Below are positions 44,399-53,697 of a stretch of DNA of 64,000 nt, piece by piece. A model generated the notes under the pieces. That model searched no databases, was not told the DNA's origin, and saw only the letters and a list, made by a program, of their open reading frames with translations. Each line of letters starts with the position of its first letter. Positions within the stretch are counted from its first letter, which is position 1. Source of the stretch: [Mycobacterium] stephanolepidis. GTDB taxonomy: Bacteria > Actinomycetota > Actinomycetes > Mycobacteriales > Mycobacteriaceae. A program made the position numbers and the translations under genes. The DNA is taken from positions 1,550,001 to 1,614,000 of the forward strand of contig NZ_AP018165.1 of assembly GCF_002356335.1 (NCBI RefSeq), in the 5' to 3' direction.

Positions 44399-47251
44399 GT
44401 GGCCGACTATGAGCTACCAGAAGACCTACACACCAGCGCTCCAGAAGGGGAACACGCCGCGCTAGCGCCGGACACCCCGAAAGCCCCTGCTGAGCAGGGA
44501 GAACTACCCGAGAAGCTGAGGGTGCACACCCTGGCGCGCGTTCTCGGGACCTCCACCCGCCGCGTGCTCGATGCGCTGTCCAAGCTGGACGGGCGCGCCC
44601 GCAGCCCCCATTCCAACGTCGACAAGCAGGATGCCGCCAAGGTGCGCGAGGCGCTTGCCGGCGAGGCGGAACCCGCCGCTGCCGCGCAGGCCGTAGATCC
44701 GGCACCGGTGGAGACTGAGACCCCGACGCAGGCCGCAGACCCGGCACCGGCGGAGAGTCCGGCCGAGGATCCCGACAACCCACCGACCGCGCCGATTCTC
44801 GTCGCGGAGCCGACCATCATCGAGGCCGCGGCGGTACCGACCCAGGCGACCGCAGGACCTACCGCGTACGACTACGGGCCGCTCTTCGTGGCCCCACAGG
44901 CTCCCGAGCCGCAGGAGGATCGCCCCGCGCCCGCTGTAGCGGCGAGCGCAGAGGATGTCGATGAGGACTCCGGTGACGGAGACGATCCCGAGGCCGAGGG
45001 TGACGGTGACCGGCCGGCCAACCGGCGCAGGCGGCGGGGACGTCGCGGACGCGGACGTGGCCGTGGCGAGCAGGCCGGCGGCGACGGTTCCGACGAATCC
45101 TCCGAGGACTCCGCAGCCGAGGGCGGCGAGACCGCCGACGATGAGGACGCTGCCGAGAACGCCGATGGTGATGCCGCTGCGGCAGACGGCGACGAATCGA
45201 ATGCCGAAGATGGTGACACGCCCGAGGGTGCCAGTCGTCGTCGGCGTCGTCGGCGCCGCCGCAAGGCCGGAAGTGGTGACGAGGGTGACAGCGCGTCGGA
45301 GGACGATCCGCCGAACACCGTGGTGCATGAGCGCAAGCCCCGCGCCGAACGAGGCGATGAGATTCAGGGTATTTCCGGATCCACCCGCCTGGAGGCCAAG
45401 CGTCAGCGTCGCCGCGACGGGCGTGATGCCGGACGGCGCCGCCCACCGATCCTGACCGAAGCGGAGTTCCTGGCGCGGCGTGAGGCCGTTGATCGGGTGA
45501 TGGTGGTTCGGGACAAGACCCGTACCGAGTCACCGCACGAGGGCGCCCGGTACACGCAGATCGCTGTCCTGGAGGACGGTGTGCTCGTCGAGCACTTCGT
45601 GACTTCGGCTGCGTCCGCGTCGCTGGTGGGCAACATCTACCTCGGTGTCGTGCAGAACGTGCTGCCCTCGATGGAGGCCGCCTTCGTCGACATCGGCCGT
45701 GGTCGCAACGGTGTGCTGTACGCCGGTGAGGTCAACTGGGATGCCGCCGGTCTGGGCGGCTCGAACCGCAAGATCGAACAGGCGCTCAAGTCGGGCGACT
45801 ACGTCTTGGTTCAGGTCAGCAAGGACCCGGTGGGGCACAAGGGCGCCCGACTGACCACCCAGATCTCGCTGGCGGGTCGTTATCTGGTGTACGTGCCCGG
45901 TGCGTCCTCGACCGGAATCAGCCGCAAGCTCCCGGACACCGAACGGCAGCGTCTCAAGGAGATCCTGCGCGATATCGTCCCCTCGGATGCCGGCGTCATC
46001 ATTCGCACCGCGTCGGAAGGCGTGCGCGAAGAGGACATTCGCGCCGATGTCCAACGGCTGCAAGAACAGTGGCAGGGCATCGAGCAGCGCTCGACGGAAC
46101 TCTCCGCCAAAGCTTCCGGTGCCGCCATGGCGCTCTACGAGGAGCCCGATGTACTGGTCAAGGTGGTCCGCGACCTGTTCAATGAGGACTTCTCCAAGCT
46201 CATCATCGAAGGTGATGCGGCGTGGGGCACCATCGATGAGTATGTGAAAACCGTTGCTCCAGAACTTCTTTCGCGTATCAACCGGTATGAGCCCGCCGAT
46301 GGTCCGGACGTCTTCGCGGTGCACCGCATCGATGAGCAGCTGGCCAAGGCGCTGGACCGCAAGGTGTGGTTGCCCTCCGGCGGCACGCTCGTCATCGACC
46401 GCACAGAGGCCATGACGGTTGTCGACGTCAACACCGGAAAATTCACGGGTGCCGGCGGCAACCTGGAGGAGACGGTCACCCGCAACAACCTGGAAGCGGC
46501 CGAGGAAACCGTTCGGCAGTTGCGCCTGCGCGACGTCGGCGGGATCGTCGTCATCGACTTCATCGACATGGTGCTCGAATCGAACCGGGATCTGGTGCTT
46601 CGGCGCCTGACCGAGGCACTGGGCCGCGATCGCACCCGCCACCAGGTGTCGGAAGTGACATCGCTGGGTCTGGTGCAGCTGACTCGTAAGAAACTCGGTA
46701 CGGGCCTCATCGAGGCGTTCTCGTCGACCTGCGCGCACTGCGCGGGGCGCGGCATCGTGCTGCACGTCGACCCGGTCGATAACGCCGGCACGGCGGCCAC
46801 CGGCGCCAAGAAGCCGGAGACCGGGCGGCGCGCCAAGCGTTCCCGCAAGGGCAAGGCGGATGAGCCCGAAGTGGTGGTCGCGCGCACCCCACCCCACCCG
46901 CAGGGCGAGCACCCGATGTTCAAGGCGATGGCGGCGGCGAACGGCCACCACGAGGACGACGAAGACGGCTTCTTGGCCGAGGACGTGCCGGATAACGACG
47001 TGATCGACGAGGTCGACGAGATGGTCGAGGTCGTGCAGAGCGCGCAGACTTCGGGTACCCCAGAGGCGGAGCCCGAGCCCGCCGACGGTGACGTCGGGCG
47101 GGAAACCGAGCCCGAAAACGTGGCCGAGGTGTCCTCCGACGAGTCAGCCGAGCCCGCTGTGCCCGAACCTGAGCCCGCTGCTAAGGCGCCTAGCAGGCCT
47201 CGGCGGAGGCGGTCCGCTGCGCGTGCGGCCGGGCCTCCGGTCGAGCACTAG
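44399..47251 (+). CDS. rne: Ribonuclease E/G
   Basis: Main endoribonuclease of mRNA decay and rRNA processing. 950 residues: N-terminal acidic, disordered region (1-330) with an Arg/Gly-rich patch R-R-R-R-G-R-R-G-R-G-R-G (about 210); S1 domain (about 405-490, I-Y-L-G-V-V-Q-N-V-L-P-S-M-E-A-A-F-V); catalytic Asp residues in V-V-D-V-N-T-G-K (about 680) and V-V-I-D-F-I-D-M (about 720); zinc link C-A-H-C-A-G-R-G (about 780); disordered acidic tail. The catalytic core lies in the middle, as in actinobacteria. GTG start; GAGGAG lies just upstream. Confidence 0.95.
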   Translation: MADYELPEDLHTSAPEGEHAALAPDTPKAPAEQGELPEKLRVHTLARVLGTSTRRVLDALSKLDGRARSPHSNVDKQDAAKVREALAGEAEPAAAAQAVDPAPVETETPTQAADPAPAESPAEDPDNPPTAPILVAEPTIIEAAAVPTQATAGPTAYDYGPLFVAPQAPEPQEDRPAPAVAASAEDVDEDSGDGDDPEAEGDGDRPANRRRRRGRRGRGRGRGEQAGGDGSDESSEDSAAEGGETADDEDAAENADGDAAAADGDESNAEDGDTPEGASRRRRRRRRRKAGSGDEGDSASEDDPPNTVVHERKPRAERGDEIQGISGSTRLEAKRQRRRDGRDAGRRRPPILTEAEFLARREAVDRVMVVRDKTRTESPHEGARYTQIAVLEDGVLVEHFVTSAASASLVGNIYLGVVQNVLPSMEAAFVDIGRGRNGVLYAGEVNWDAAGLGGSNRKIEQALKSGDYVLVQVSKDPVGHKGARLTTQISLAGRYLVYVPGASSTGISRKLPDTERQRLKEILRDIVPSDAGVIIRTASEGVREEDIRADVQRLQEQWQGIEQRSTELSAKASGAAMALYEEPDVLVKVVRDLFNEDFSKLIIEGDAAWGTIDEYVKTVAPELLSRINRYEPADGPDVFAVHRIDEQLAKALDRKVWLPSGGTLVIDRTEAMTVVDVNTGKFTGAGGNLEETVTRNNLEAAEETVRQLRLRDVGGIVVIDFIDMVLESNRDLVLRRLTEALGRDRTRHQVSEVTSLGLVQLTRKKLGTGLIEAFSSTCAHCAGRGIVLHVDPVDNAGTAATGAKKPETGRRAKRSRKGKADEPEVVVARTPPHPQGEHPMFKAMAAANGHHEDDEDGFLAEDVPDNDVIDEVDEMVEVVQSAQTSGTPEAEPEPADGDVGRETEPENVAEVSSDESAEPAVPEPEPAAKAPSRPRRRRSAARAAGPPVEH

Positions 47252-47265
47252 GCCCGGGCCTGCGG

Positions 47266-47598
47266 CTACTTGCAGCGCTCCCGGAAGTCGCCAAGCGGTT
47301 GACGGATCTCCTGTAGATCCTCTTTGACCTGCGGATTTTCGTCTAGGTACTGCCGTGCCTTGTCGCGGACCTGGTCCTTGGGCTGGCCCTTCAGACTCGT
47401 GAAGAACTCGTTCACGTCGGGATGCGTGAACAGGTATGTCGATGTCGCGGCCGAGACGCCCGTTGCGACCCCCGCCATATCGGCGGCGGTGCAGTTGGGC
47501 GGTGGATCGGCGGCTGCGATGGCGGTTCCGTTCAGAGTTAGCGTGGCGACCACGCCGAGTAGCCCCACGGCTGTCCTGCTTGCGGTCCATGCTGCCAT
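47266..47598 (-). CDS. Hemophore-related secreted protein
   Basis: A 110-residue exported helical protein of the mycobacterial hemophore-like family (Rv0203-type; haem binding inferred, not shown). Signal peptide with core L-L-G-V-V-A-T-L-T-L and cleavage near A-I-A-A-A-D. Two Cys (about residue 37 and near the C-terminus, R-E-R-C-K) are conserved in the family. ATG 47598 has GAGGAG 6 nt upstream; the longer in-frame start to 47877 runs through the neighbouring gene and is rejected. Confidence 0.75.
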   Translation of the reverse strand: MAAWTASRTAVGLLGVVATLTLNGTAIAAADPPPNCTAADMAGVATGVSAATSTYLFTHPDVNEFFTSLKGQPKDQVRDKARQYLDENPQVKEDLQEIRQPLGDFRERCK

Positions 47599-47644
47599 CT
47601 TGACTCCTCTGCAATCGAATTCTTCACTGCGAGAACGATATTGA

Positions 47645-47980
47645 TCAACGTGGACCGATGCCGCCTCCGCCACCGCCTCCGGGTCGGCCGGGCCGCCCGA
47701 AGTCGGGGGGCGGCGACGGATTGACGGTGGGGGGTCTGTATTCGGAACCGAGGATGACGTCCATTCCCCAGTTGTCGCAGTACCAGTCGTTCTCGCAGGG
47801 GTAGGGGACATACGGCGTCGAGGATGTCGTGCTTCCGCCACCGCGGACATCGCCTTGTGCGCACAAGGTGGTGCCATTGGCGTTCACGCAGTCGGCCGTG
47901 GAGGGCGGTGCCGCGGTCATGCTCAACACGGGCAGGACTGCGACCAGGGCGGCCGAGAGATAGGGCCGGATCATGCGCAC
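47645..47980 (-). CDS. Small secreted Pro/Gly-rich protein, unknown function
   Basis: A 111-residue protein from GTG 47980, chosen because GGAGG lies 8 nt upstream. Signal peptide (core L-S-A-A-L-V-A-V-L-P-V-L-S-M, cleavage near S-T-A-D). Mature part has four Cys, C-V-N and L-C-A-Q then P-C-E-N-D-W-Y-C-D-N-W-G, and ends P-G-G-G-G-G-G-G-I-G-P-R. The ACCTATAGGT dyad at 48021-48030 lies upstream and contains a TATAGG -10 candidate. I cannot assign a function. Confidence 0.65.
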   Translation of the reverse strand: MRMIRPYLSAALVAVLPVLSMTAAPPSTADCVNANGTTLCAQGDVRGGGSTTSSTPYVPYPCENDWYCDNWGMDVILGSEYRPPTVNPSPPPDFGRPGRPGGGGGGGIGPR

Positions 47981-48130
47981 CGTCAATACCTCCGCACTCA
48001 GAGGAGCCGATCGCCGGCTGACCTATAGGTTGATCAGCGACGTCCCGGGCTCGGTGAGGTGAGTGTAGTTCCGATCACGGCCCGTGAGAGTGCGAACGGG
48101 TTGCGAGAGCGCCGAACAGAGGGTGCCGGT

Positions 48131-48210
48131 TTGACCCTTAGCCTGCTGGTCACGTAGCCTTGAGCAGTTGTCACGAGGCTTCCGGCCCGCGGCATGCGGG
48201 CTAGCGGAAG
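48131..48210 (+). promoter_or_regulatory. rplU promoter (TTGACC, TAGCCT) with leader hairpin
   Basis: TTGACC (48131-48136) and TAGCCT (48155-48160) are 18 nt apart. The leader then folds: CTTCCG plus GCCCGC (48179-48190) pairs with GCGGGC (48196-48201) and CGGAAG (48205-48210). About 130 nt of leader separates the start site from the ATG, a plausible ribosomal-protein attenuator. The interval 47981-48294 holds no gene. Confidence 0.55.
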
Positions 48211-48294
48211 AACCGAGCGGGCCCACCCACGATCCAGATGCGCCAGCCGACCTGGTTGCGCGCGTCCGAAGAGCAGAGCAGAGGTAGCGCAACG

Positions 48295-48606
48295 ATGGCG
48301 ACGTACGCAATCGTCAAGACCGGTGGCAAGCAGTACAAGGTTGCCGTCGGTGACGTGTTGAAGGTCGAGAAGATCGAATCGGAGCCCGGTTCCTCGGTGC
48401 AGCTGCCCGTCGCTCTGGTCGTGGACGGTGCCACCGTCACCACTGACGCAGACAAGCTGGCCAAGGTGGCTGTGACCGGGGAGATCCTCGAGCACACCAA
48501 GGGCCCGAAGATTCGCATCCACAAGTTCAAGAACAAGACCGGCTACCACAAGCGGCAGGGTCACCGTCAGCCGTTGACCGTGCTCAAGGTCACCGGGATC
48601 AAGTAG
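48295..48606 (+). CDS. rplU: 50S ribosomal protein L21
   Basis: 103 residues from ATG 48295, [16 protein letters not shown] being the typical bL21 start, with [13 protein letters not shown] near the C-terminus. AGAGG lies just upstream. It heads the rplU-rpmA-obg-proB unit; obg is a ribosome-assembly GTPase, which fits. Confidence 0.97.
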   Translation: MATYAIVKTGGKQYKVAVGDVLKVEKIESEPGSSVQLPVALVVDGATVTTDADKLAKVAVTGEILEHTKGPKIRIHKFKNKTGYHKRQGHRQPLTVLKVTGIK

Positions 48607-48618
48607 AGGATTTGACTC

Positions 48619-48876
48619 ATGGCACACAAGAAGGGCGCGTCCAGCTCGCGCAACGGTCGTGACTCCGCCGCACAGCGGCTCGGCGTCAAGCGGTTCGGTG
48701 GCCAGCTCGTCAAGGCCGGCGAGATCCTGGTCCGTCAGCGCGGCACCCACTTCCACCCCGGCGTGAACGTCGGGCGTGGCGGCGATGACACCCTGTTCGC
48801 GACCTCTGCGGGCACCGTCGAGTTCGGCGCTCGCCGTGGTCGCCGGGTCGTCAACATCCTCCCGGTCGACGCTTAA
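48619..48876 (+). CDS. rpmA: 50S ribosomal protein L27
   Basis: 85 residues, begins [16 protein letters not shown], the direct bL27 start (no Firmicute-type cleaved N-terminus), and contains [10 protein letters not shown]. 12 nt after rplU. Confidence 0.97.
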   Translation: MAHKKGASSSRNGRDSAAQRLGVKRFGGQLVKAGEILVRQRGTHFHPGVNVGRGGDDTLFATSAGTVEFGARRGRRVVNILPVDA

Positions 48877-48882
48877 TTGGTG

Positions 48883-48913
48883 TTCTGTGTTCGGAGTATG
48901 ACCGGACACAGAA
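48883..48913 (+). terminator. Hairpin between rpmA and obg
   Basis: TTCTGTGT (48883-48890) pairs perfectly with ACACAGAA (48906-48913), with an inner CGG/CCG. No T-run follows; it may partly end ribosomal-protein transcripts before obg. Confidence 0.5.
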
Positions 48914-48931
48914 CAGTGTGAAGGAGGCTTC

Positions 48932-50380
48932 ATGCCTCGTTTTGTTGACCGTGTTGTCATCCATGCCAAGGCAGGTACCGGTGGTCACGGGTGCGCTTCG
49001 GTGCACCGTGAGAAGTTCAAACCACTCGGCGGGCCTGACGGCGGTAACGGCGGTCGCGGCGGCAGCGTAATTCTGGAAGTGGACCCGCAGGTGCATACCC
49101 TGCTGGACTTCCATTTTCATCCGCATGTGCAGGCACCCAACGGCTCGCAGGGCATGGGCGGCCACCGCAGCGGCGCCAACGGCGACGACCTGATTCTCAA
49201 GGTGCCCGACGGCACCGTCGTGCTCGACGATGACGGCCGAATCCTCGCCGACTTGGTCGGAGCCGGTACACGTTTCGACGCGGTCGCCGGTGGCCGGGGC
49301 GGATTGGGCAACGCCGCATTGGCGTCCCGCGCCCGCAAGGCTCCCGGATTTGCCTTGCTCGGTGAGGCCGGAGCCGAAGCCGAGCTCACTCTCGAACTGA
49401 AAACCGTCGCCGATGTGGGGCTGGTCGGATTTCCGTCGGCGGGTAAGTCCTCGCTGGTCTCGGTCCTTTCGGCGGCAAAGCCGAAGATCGCCGACTATCC
49501 GTTCACAACATTGGTGCCCAACCTCGGCGTGGTCACCACCGGCGAGCACTCCTTTGTGATGGCCGATGTCCCCGGCCTCATTCCCGGCGCTGCCGATGGG
49601 CGCGGGCTGGGTCTGGAATTCCTGCGGCACATCGAGCGCTGCGCGGTGCTGGTTCACGTCGTCGACTGCGCGACGCTCGAGCCGGGCCGTGACCCCGTCT
49701 CCGATATCGATGCCCTGGAAAATGAGTTGGCGCGGTACCAACCGACCTTGCAAGCTGATTCTGTGCTGGGTGATCTGGCCGACCGGCCTCGCGCGGTGGT
49801 GCTCAACAAGGTTGACGTGCCCGAAGCTGCTGAGCTGGCCGACTTCGTCGCCGAAGAGGTCTCAGCGCGTGGTTGGCCGGTGTTCCAGGTGTCCACGCTG
49901 ACCCGGGATGGATTGCGTCCGTTGACCTTCGCGCTGTGGGAGATGATCAAGGCGGCCCGCGCGGCACAGCCTGCGCCGGTGAAGACCCGCCCGGTCATTC
50001 GGCCCATTCCGGTCGACGAGAGTGGCTTCTCGGTGATTCCCGACCCGCAGAACCCCGGCGGTTTCGTGGTGCGCGGAGTGCGCCCCGAGCGTTGGATCCG
50101 TCAGACCAACTTCGAAAACGACGAGGCCGTCGGCTATCTCGGTGATCGGCTGGCACGCCTGGGTGTCGAAGACAAGCTGCTCAAGCTGGGGGCACAGCCC
50201 GGCTGTGCGGTGACCATCGGTGACATGACCTTTGACTGGGAGCCGCAGACCCCGGCAGGTGTCGATGTGACCATGAGCGGGCGCGGCACCGATGCACGTA
50301 TCGACAAGACCGACCGTGTGGGTGCGGCCGAGCGTCGACAGGCCCGGAGGGTGCGCCGCGGGCAGGTGGAGCCGGAGTGA
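48932..50380 (+). CDS. obg: Obg GTPase (ribosome assembly/stringent-response)
   Basis: 482 residues: the glycine-rich Obg fold (1-160), G domain with G-F-P-S-A-G-K-S-S at about residues 167-175, the switch-II D-V-P-G-L and N-K-V-D, and the OCT C-terminal domain (about 330-425). The C-terminal tail is basic, [13 protein letters not shown] has AAGGAGG 6 nt upstream. Overlaps proB by 4 nt. Confidence 0.96.
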   Translation: MPRFVDRVVIHAKAGTGGHGCASVHREKFKPLGGPDGGNGGRGGSVILEVDPQVHTLLDFHFHPHVQAPNGSQGMGGHRSGANGDDLILKVPDGTVVLDDDGRILADLVGAGTRFDAVAGGRGGLGNAALASRARKAPGFALLGEAGAEAELTLELKTVADVGLVGFPSAGKSSLVSVLSAAKPKIADYPFTTLVPNLGVVTTGEHSFVMADVPGLIPGAADGRGLGLEFLRHIERCAVLVHVVDCATLEPGRDPVSDIDALENELARYQPTLQADSVLGDLADRPRAVVLNKVDVPEAAELADFVAEEVSARGWPVFQVSTLTRDGLRPLTFALWEMIKAARAAQPAPVKTRPVIRPIPVDESGFSVIPDPQNPGGFVVRGVRPERWIRQTNFENDEAVGYLGDRLARLGVEDKLLKLGAQPGCAVTIGDMTFDWEPQTPAGVDVTMSGRGTDARIDKTDRVGAAERRQARRVRRGQVEPE

Positions 50381-51483
50381 ACACGGGTGTGCACGCACGC
50401 CAGGCAATTCAGGCGGCACGCACCGTCGTGGTGAAGGTCGGCACCGCCGCCCTCACCGATGCGACCGGAACATTCAGTGCCGACCGGTTGGAATACCTGG
50501 TCGAGGCCATCGAGGGCCGGATGAAGGCCGGATCCGATGTGGTGATCGTCTCTTCGGGAGCCATCGCGGCCGGCATGGTTCCGCTCGGACTGACCAAGCG
50601 CCCAACGGATCTGGCGACCAAACAGGCGGCGGCCAGTGCGGGACAGGTTGCGCTCATCAGTGCCTGGAGCGCGGCGTTCGCGCGCTATCAGCGCACCGTG
50701 GGTCAAGTGTTGTTGACCGCACACGACATCTCCATGCGCGTGCATCACACCAATGCGCAGCGCACACTCGACAGGCTGCGCGCACTGCACGCGGTCGCGG
50801 TCGTAAACGAGAACGACACCGTGGCCACCAACGAGATTCGCTTCGGCGATAACGATCGACTGTCTGCGCTCGTGGCCCATCTCGTGGGCGCCGATGCGCT
50901 GATCTTGCTCTCCGATATCGACGGGCTCTACGACTCTGACCCCCGGAAGGGGAACGCGCGCTTCATTTCTGAGGTGGCCGACCCGGAGGATCTGGATGGT
51001 GTGATCGCTGGCCCGGGTGGTTCCCGTGGCACCGGGGGGATGGCTTCGAAACTCTCCTCGGCGTTACTGGCCGCCGACGCCGGCGTCCCGGTGCTGCTGG
51101 CTTCGGCGACCGAGGCGGCGGCCGCGTTGGGGGACGGCTCCTGCGGAACGGTCTTCGCCGCGCGGCCACAACGCATGTCCTCGCGCAAGTTCTGGGTGCG
51201 TTACGCGGCCGAGGCGACCGGATCGCTGACCCTCGACGAAGGGGCCGTGCGCGCGGTGGTGGCCTCGCGGCGTTCGTTGCTGCCCGCCGGGATCACCGAG
51301 GTATCCGGGCGCTTCCACGGCGGCGATGTCGTCGAACTTCGCGATGCCGAGGGCGCCATGGTCGGTCGTGGCGTGGTGGCCTATGACGCGGCCGAATTGG
51401 CGACCATGCTGGGCCGTTCCACCGGTGAGCTGCCCGAGGATCTGCGGCGCCCCGCCGTACACGCCGACGACCTCGTCACCTGA
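50377..51483 (+). CDS. proB: Glutamate 5-kinase
   Basis: First step of proline synthesis. 368 residues from GTG: kinase domain with V-V-K-V-G-T-A-A-L and S-S-G-A-I-A-A-G, then a C-terminal PUA domain (about 280-365) with D-E-G-A-V-R-A-V. It overlaps the obg stop. The partner proA lies 3.7 kb away past the secreted-protein array and rbsK. Confidence 0.95.
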   Translation: MNTGVHARQAIQAARTVVVKVGTAALTDATGTFSADRLEYLVEAIEGRMKAGSDVVIVSSGAIAAGMVPLGLTKRPTDLATKQAAASAGQVALISAWSAAFARYQRTVGQVLLTAHDISMRVHHTNAQRTLDRLRALHAVAVVNENDTVATNEIRFGDNDRLSALVAHLVGADALILLSDIDGLYDSDPRKGNARFISEVADPEDLDGVIAGPGGSRGTGGMASKLSSALLAADAGVPVLLASATEAAAALGDGSCGTVFAARPQRMSSRKFWVRYAAEATGSLTLDEGAVRAVVASRRSLLPAGITEVSGRFHGGDVVELRDAEGAMVGRGVVAYDAAELATMLGRSTGELPEDLRRPAVHADDLVT

Positions 51484-51572
51484 GCGCTTCGCGTATTTGC
51501 TCGAAAGAGTGGCGCATCGCAACCGCGCCTGATACAACTTGTCAGCTGGTTCACAGCTTGGGGAGGCTATCG

Positions 51573-52211
51573 ATGGCAAGGCGATTCACCGGATTCGTGA
51601 GTGCGGTGGCACTCGTGCTTGGAGCGCTGACCTCGCCGGCAGTTGCCGCCGCGACATCGACCGACGAAAGCCAGATCCGGCAGGTTGTCGCCGCCGAGCT
51701 GACCGCACTGCGGGCGCTCGATCCCACCGCCTACGCGCAGAGTTTCTGCGCCGAGCACCGCGACGCGTATGAAGCGTGGATGCAGCGCAATATCACGCCG
51801 CCGCCCTTTGAGGACCTTGAGGGCGCCAACTCCAAGCGGCTGACGTCGGTGCTGCACAAGAACTTCCCCTCGGTGTCGGATACCGCGATCAAGGCTTTCG
51901 TCGACGCCGTCGCCGACGGCGATCGCGACGCGTATCACCGGACGTGGCTGGGGATTCTGCGGGAAGAGTTCTCCCACTACTCCTATCGGGTGCGACAGGT
52001 GGAGATCACCGGCGACCAGGCTGACGTCACGGTTCAAGCCACGTTGGGCAGGGCCTCGGGCACGGTGCAATGGCAGTTCCTTCGCGAGGACGGCGACTGG
52101 AAGGACTGCACGGCGCCTCCTGCCGAATCCGATTCGGCGGCACCCACATTGAAGGGTGAAGCGCCCCAAGGGCTTCTCGGTGCGATCGACGATGTGCGTG
52201 CCGCGGGATAG
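51573..52211 (+). CDS. Exported NTF2-like paralogue 1 of 4
   Basis: A 212-residue secreted protein from ATG 51573 (GGGGAGG at 51560-51566). Signal peptide to about residue 27. Mature part shows the family layout: D-E-S-Q-I-R then Y-A-Q-S-F-C-A with Cys59, L-E-G-A-N-S-K-R-L, a helical middle, and R-E-D-G-D-W-K-D-C-T with Cys179 before a low-complexity tail. It resembles cone-shaped NTF2/DUF4878-like folds; function unknown. A poorly conserved TACAAC -10 candidate lies upstream. Confidence 0.7.
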   Translation: MARRFTGFVSAVALVLGALTSPAVAAATSTDESQIRQVVAAELTALRALDPTAYAQSFCAEHRDAYEAWMQRNITPPPFEDLEGANSKRLTSVLHKNFPSVSDTAIKAFVDAVADGDRDAYHRTWLGILREEFSHYSYRVRQVEITGDQADVTVQATLGRASGTVQWQFLREDGDWKDCTAPPAESDSAAPTLKGEAPQGLLGAIDDVRAAG

Positions 52212-52238
52212 CGACGAGAAATTTCAGATCGGAGGACA

Positions 52239-52862
52239 ATGATCGTGTCAAAGAGCGTCTTCACATGGTTGGCCGCTTTTCTCGTGGCCGTTGGGCTGGT
52301 CGCACAGACCGCGGTCGCACGTGCCACGCCGGCCGATGAGACCGAGATCCGGGATGTCACCGCCGGACGGCTTTCGGCATTGCAGGCGGTGGACGCGATC
52401 CAGTACGCATCGTTCTTCTGCGCCGATGTCCGGGACAAGATCGAATCGGATTGGGGGCAGTCTTTCTCCCCGCCGGAGGTCGGCCGGCTGGAGGGGGCCA
52501 ACCTCAAGAAGCTGCGCGCGAAGGTTCACGAGGTGTTCCCACTCGCCTCCGATGCCGCCGTTGAGGACTTTGTGACCGCGGTGGACAACCAGGACCAGCA
52601 GGCGTTGTCGGCTGCCTGGCACCGTTTCTGGGTGGAGACCTTCGCGCACCTGACCTTCAGGGTCAGCAAGGTGACTGTGACCGGCGATACCGCCAAGGCA
52701 ACCATCGCGTTCCGTAACACCAGTGGACGCGGGAACGAGCCGAGGAAGTTCGTGCGCGAGGACGGCTTCTGGAAGGACTGCACACCCGAAGCCACGCAGA
52801 CCGAGACTGCGATCGGCAACGATGAGCCTCTGCTGGAGGCGCTGACCGGCGCTGGGGGCTAG
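52239..52862 (+). CDS. Exported NTF2-like paralogue 2 of 4
   Basis: A 207-residue secreted protein, the closest relative of paralogue 1: E-T-E-I-R-D-V, F-F-C-A-D-V-R-D with Cys61, L-E-G-A-N-L-K-K-L, V-F-P-L-A-S-D-A-A-V, and R-E-D-G-F-W-K-D-C with Cys181. The Cys-to-Cys spacing (120) is the same as in paralogue 1. GGAGG lies 3 nt before ATG 52239 and 9 nt before GTG 52245, so the GTG may be the true start. Only 27 nt separate it from paralogue 1. Confidence 0.7.
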   Translation: MIVSKSVFTWLAAFLVAVGLVAQTAVARATPADETEIRDVTAGRLSALQAVDAIQYASFFCADVRDKIESDWGQSFSPPEVGRLEGANLKKLRAKVHEVFPLASDAAVEDFVTAVDNQDQQALSAAWHRFWVETFAHLTFRVSKVTVTGDTAKATIAFRNTSGRGNEPRKFVREDGFWKDCTPEATQTETAIGNDEPLLEALTGAGG

Positions 52863-53006
52863 GAAGCTTCCAGTCGGTCGGGGCGCCCACGAGCACGATC
52901 CGCGCACCATATTCACTGGTAAGTTTGCTCGGTGAGGGTGCACGAGCTGATCTGTACTGATAGAAATTAGCTCGGAGACGAGTGGGCTATACGAGCGAGG
53001 GTTGTC

Positions 53007-53627
53007 ATGGTTTGCCGGAGATGGACCGGAGCGGTGCTGTTGGCGGCACTGTTGTTCGGTGGTGTGGGGTGTACGCAAACGGTGGACGGGGACGGTCAGC
53101 CCAACGCTGAGGCGCTCGCGACCGCGCGCGACGAGAATCAGATCAAGGCGCTGATTGCGCAGCAGAACACCTACACGGCCAGCTTCGACTTCGCGAAGCT
53201 GGCCGAGACGAAGTGTGCCAAGTACCGGGATGCAACCGCTCAGAGCGGACCGCCCATCCCGCCGATGAGCGAAATCGCGCCGCCGGAGATCGCCACGGTG
53301 CCCGGTGCCGGCGATGCGCTGCGGGGGTTGCTGGCGCAGAAGTTCCCGACGGTGCCGCAGGACGTCATCAACGCCGTGGTCGACAGCCTCGTCGCCCAGG
53401 ATGAGCAGGCGTATCAAGCGGCGATGCGCAATCTGCTGAAGTCGCTCATCACCGTCAAGGTCACCGATGTCCAGAACATCGAAGTCAAGGGCGATCAGGC
53501 CACCGCGGACATCACGATCACCACCACCTCCGGGAACAAGACACCCTCCCAGGAGAAGCAGACCGTCAAGTACGTCAAGGAAGACGGAAAGTGGCTGGAC
53601 TGCGCGCCGCCGAGCGGTGGTGCCTAG
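53007..53627 (+). CDS. Exported NTF2-like paralogue 3 of 4, probable lipoprotein
   Basis: A 206-residue protein with signal peptide and Cys22 in G-V-G-C-T-Q-T-V-D-G, a likely lipobox though the -3 position is Gly. The rest follows the family: D-E-N-Q-I-K-A-L, T-K-C-A-K-Y-R-D with Cys70, K-F-P-T-V-P-Q-D, and K-E-D-G-K-W-L-D-C with Cys199. It would be anchored to the membrane outer face where the others are released. A 144-nt gap upstream carries CGAGCT/AGCTCG and TATACG, suggesting a separate promoter. Confidence 0.68.
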   Translation: MVCRRWTGAVLLAALLFGGVGCTQTVDGDGQPNAEALATARDENQIKALIAQQNTYTASFDFAKLAETKCAKYRDATAQSGPPIPPMSEIAPPEIATVPGAGDALRGLLAQKFPTVPQDVINAVVDSLVAQDEQAYQAAMRNLLKSLITVKVTDVQNIEVKGDQATADITITTTSGNKTPSQEKQTVKYVKEDGKWLDCAPPSGGA

Positions 53628-53697
53628 TCCGAACGTAACGGACCCGGTGTCCTGCGGCGATAACGTCATGAAGTACTGCCAACCAGGGGAGGGAACC

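Noticed and set aside
45530..46951. 473-codon minus frame inside rne
   Set aside because: Antisense shadow of the RNase E catalytic core.
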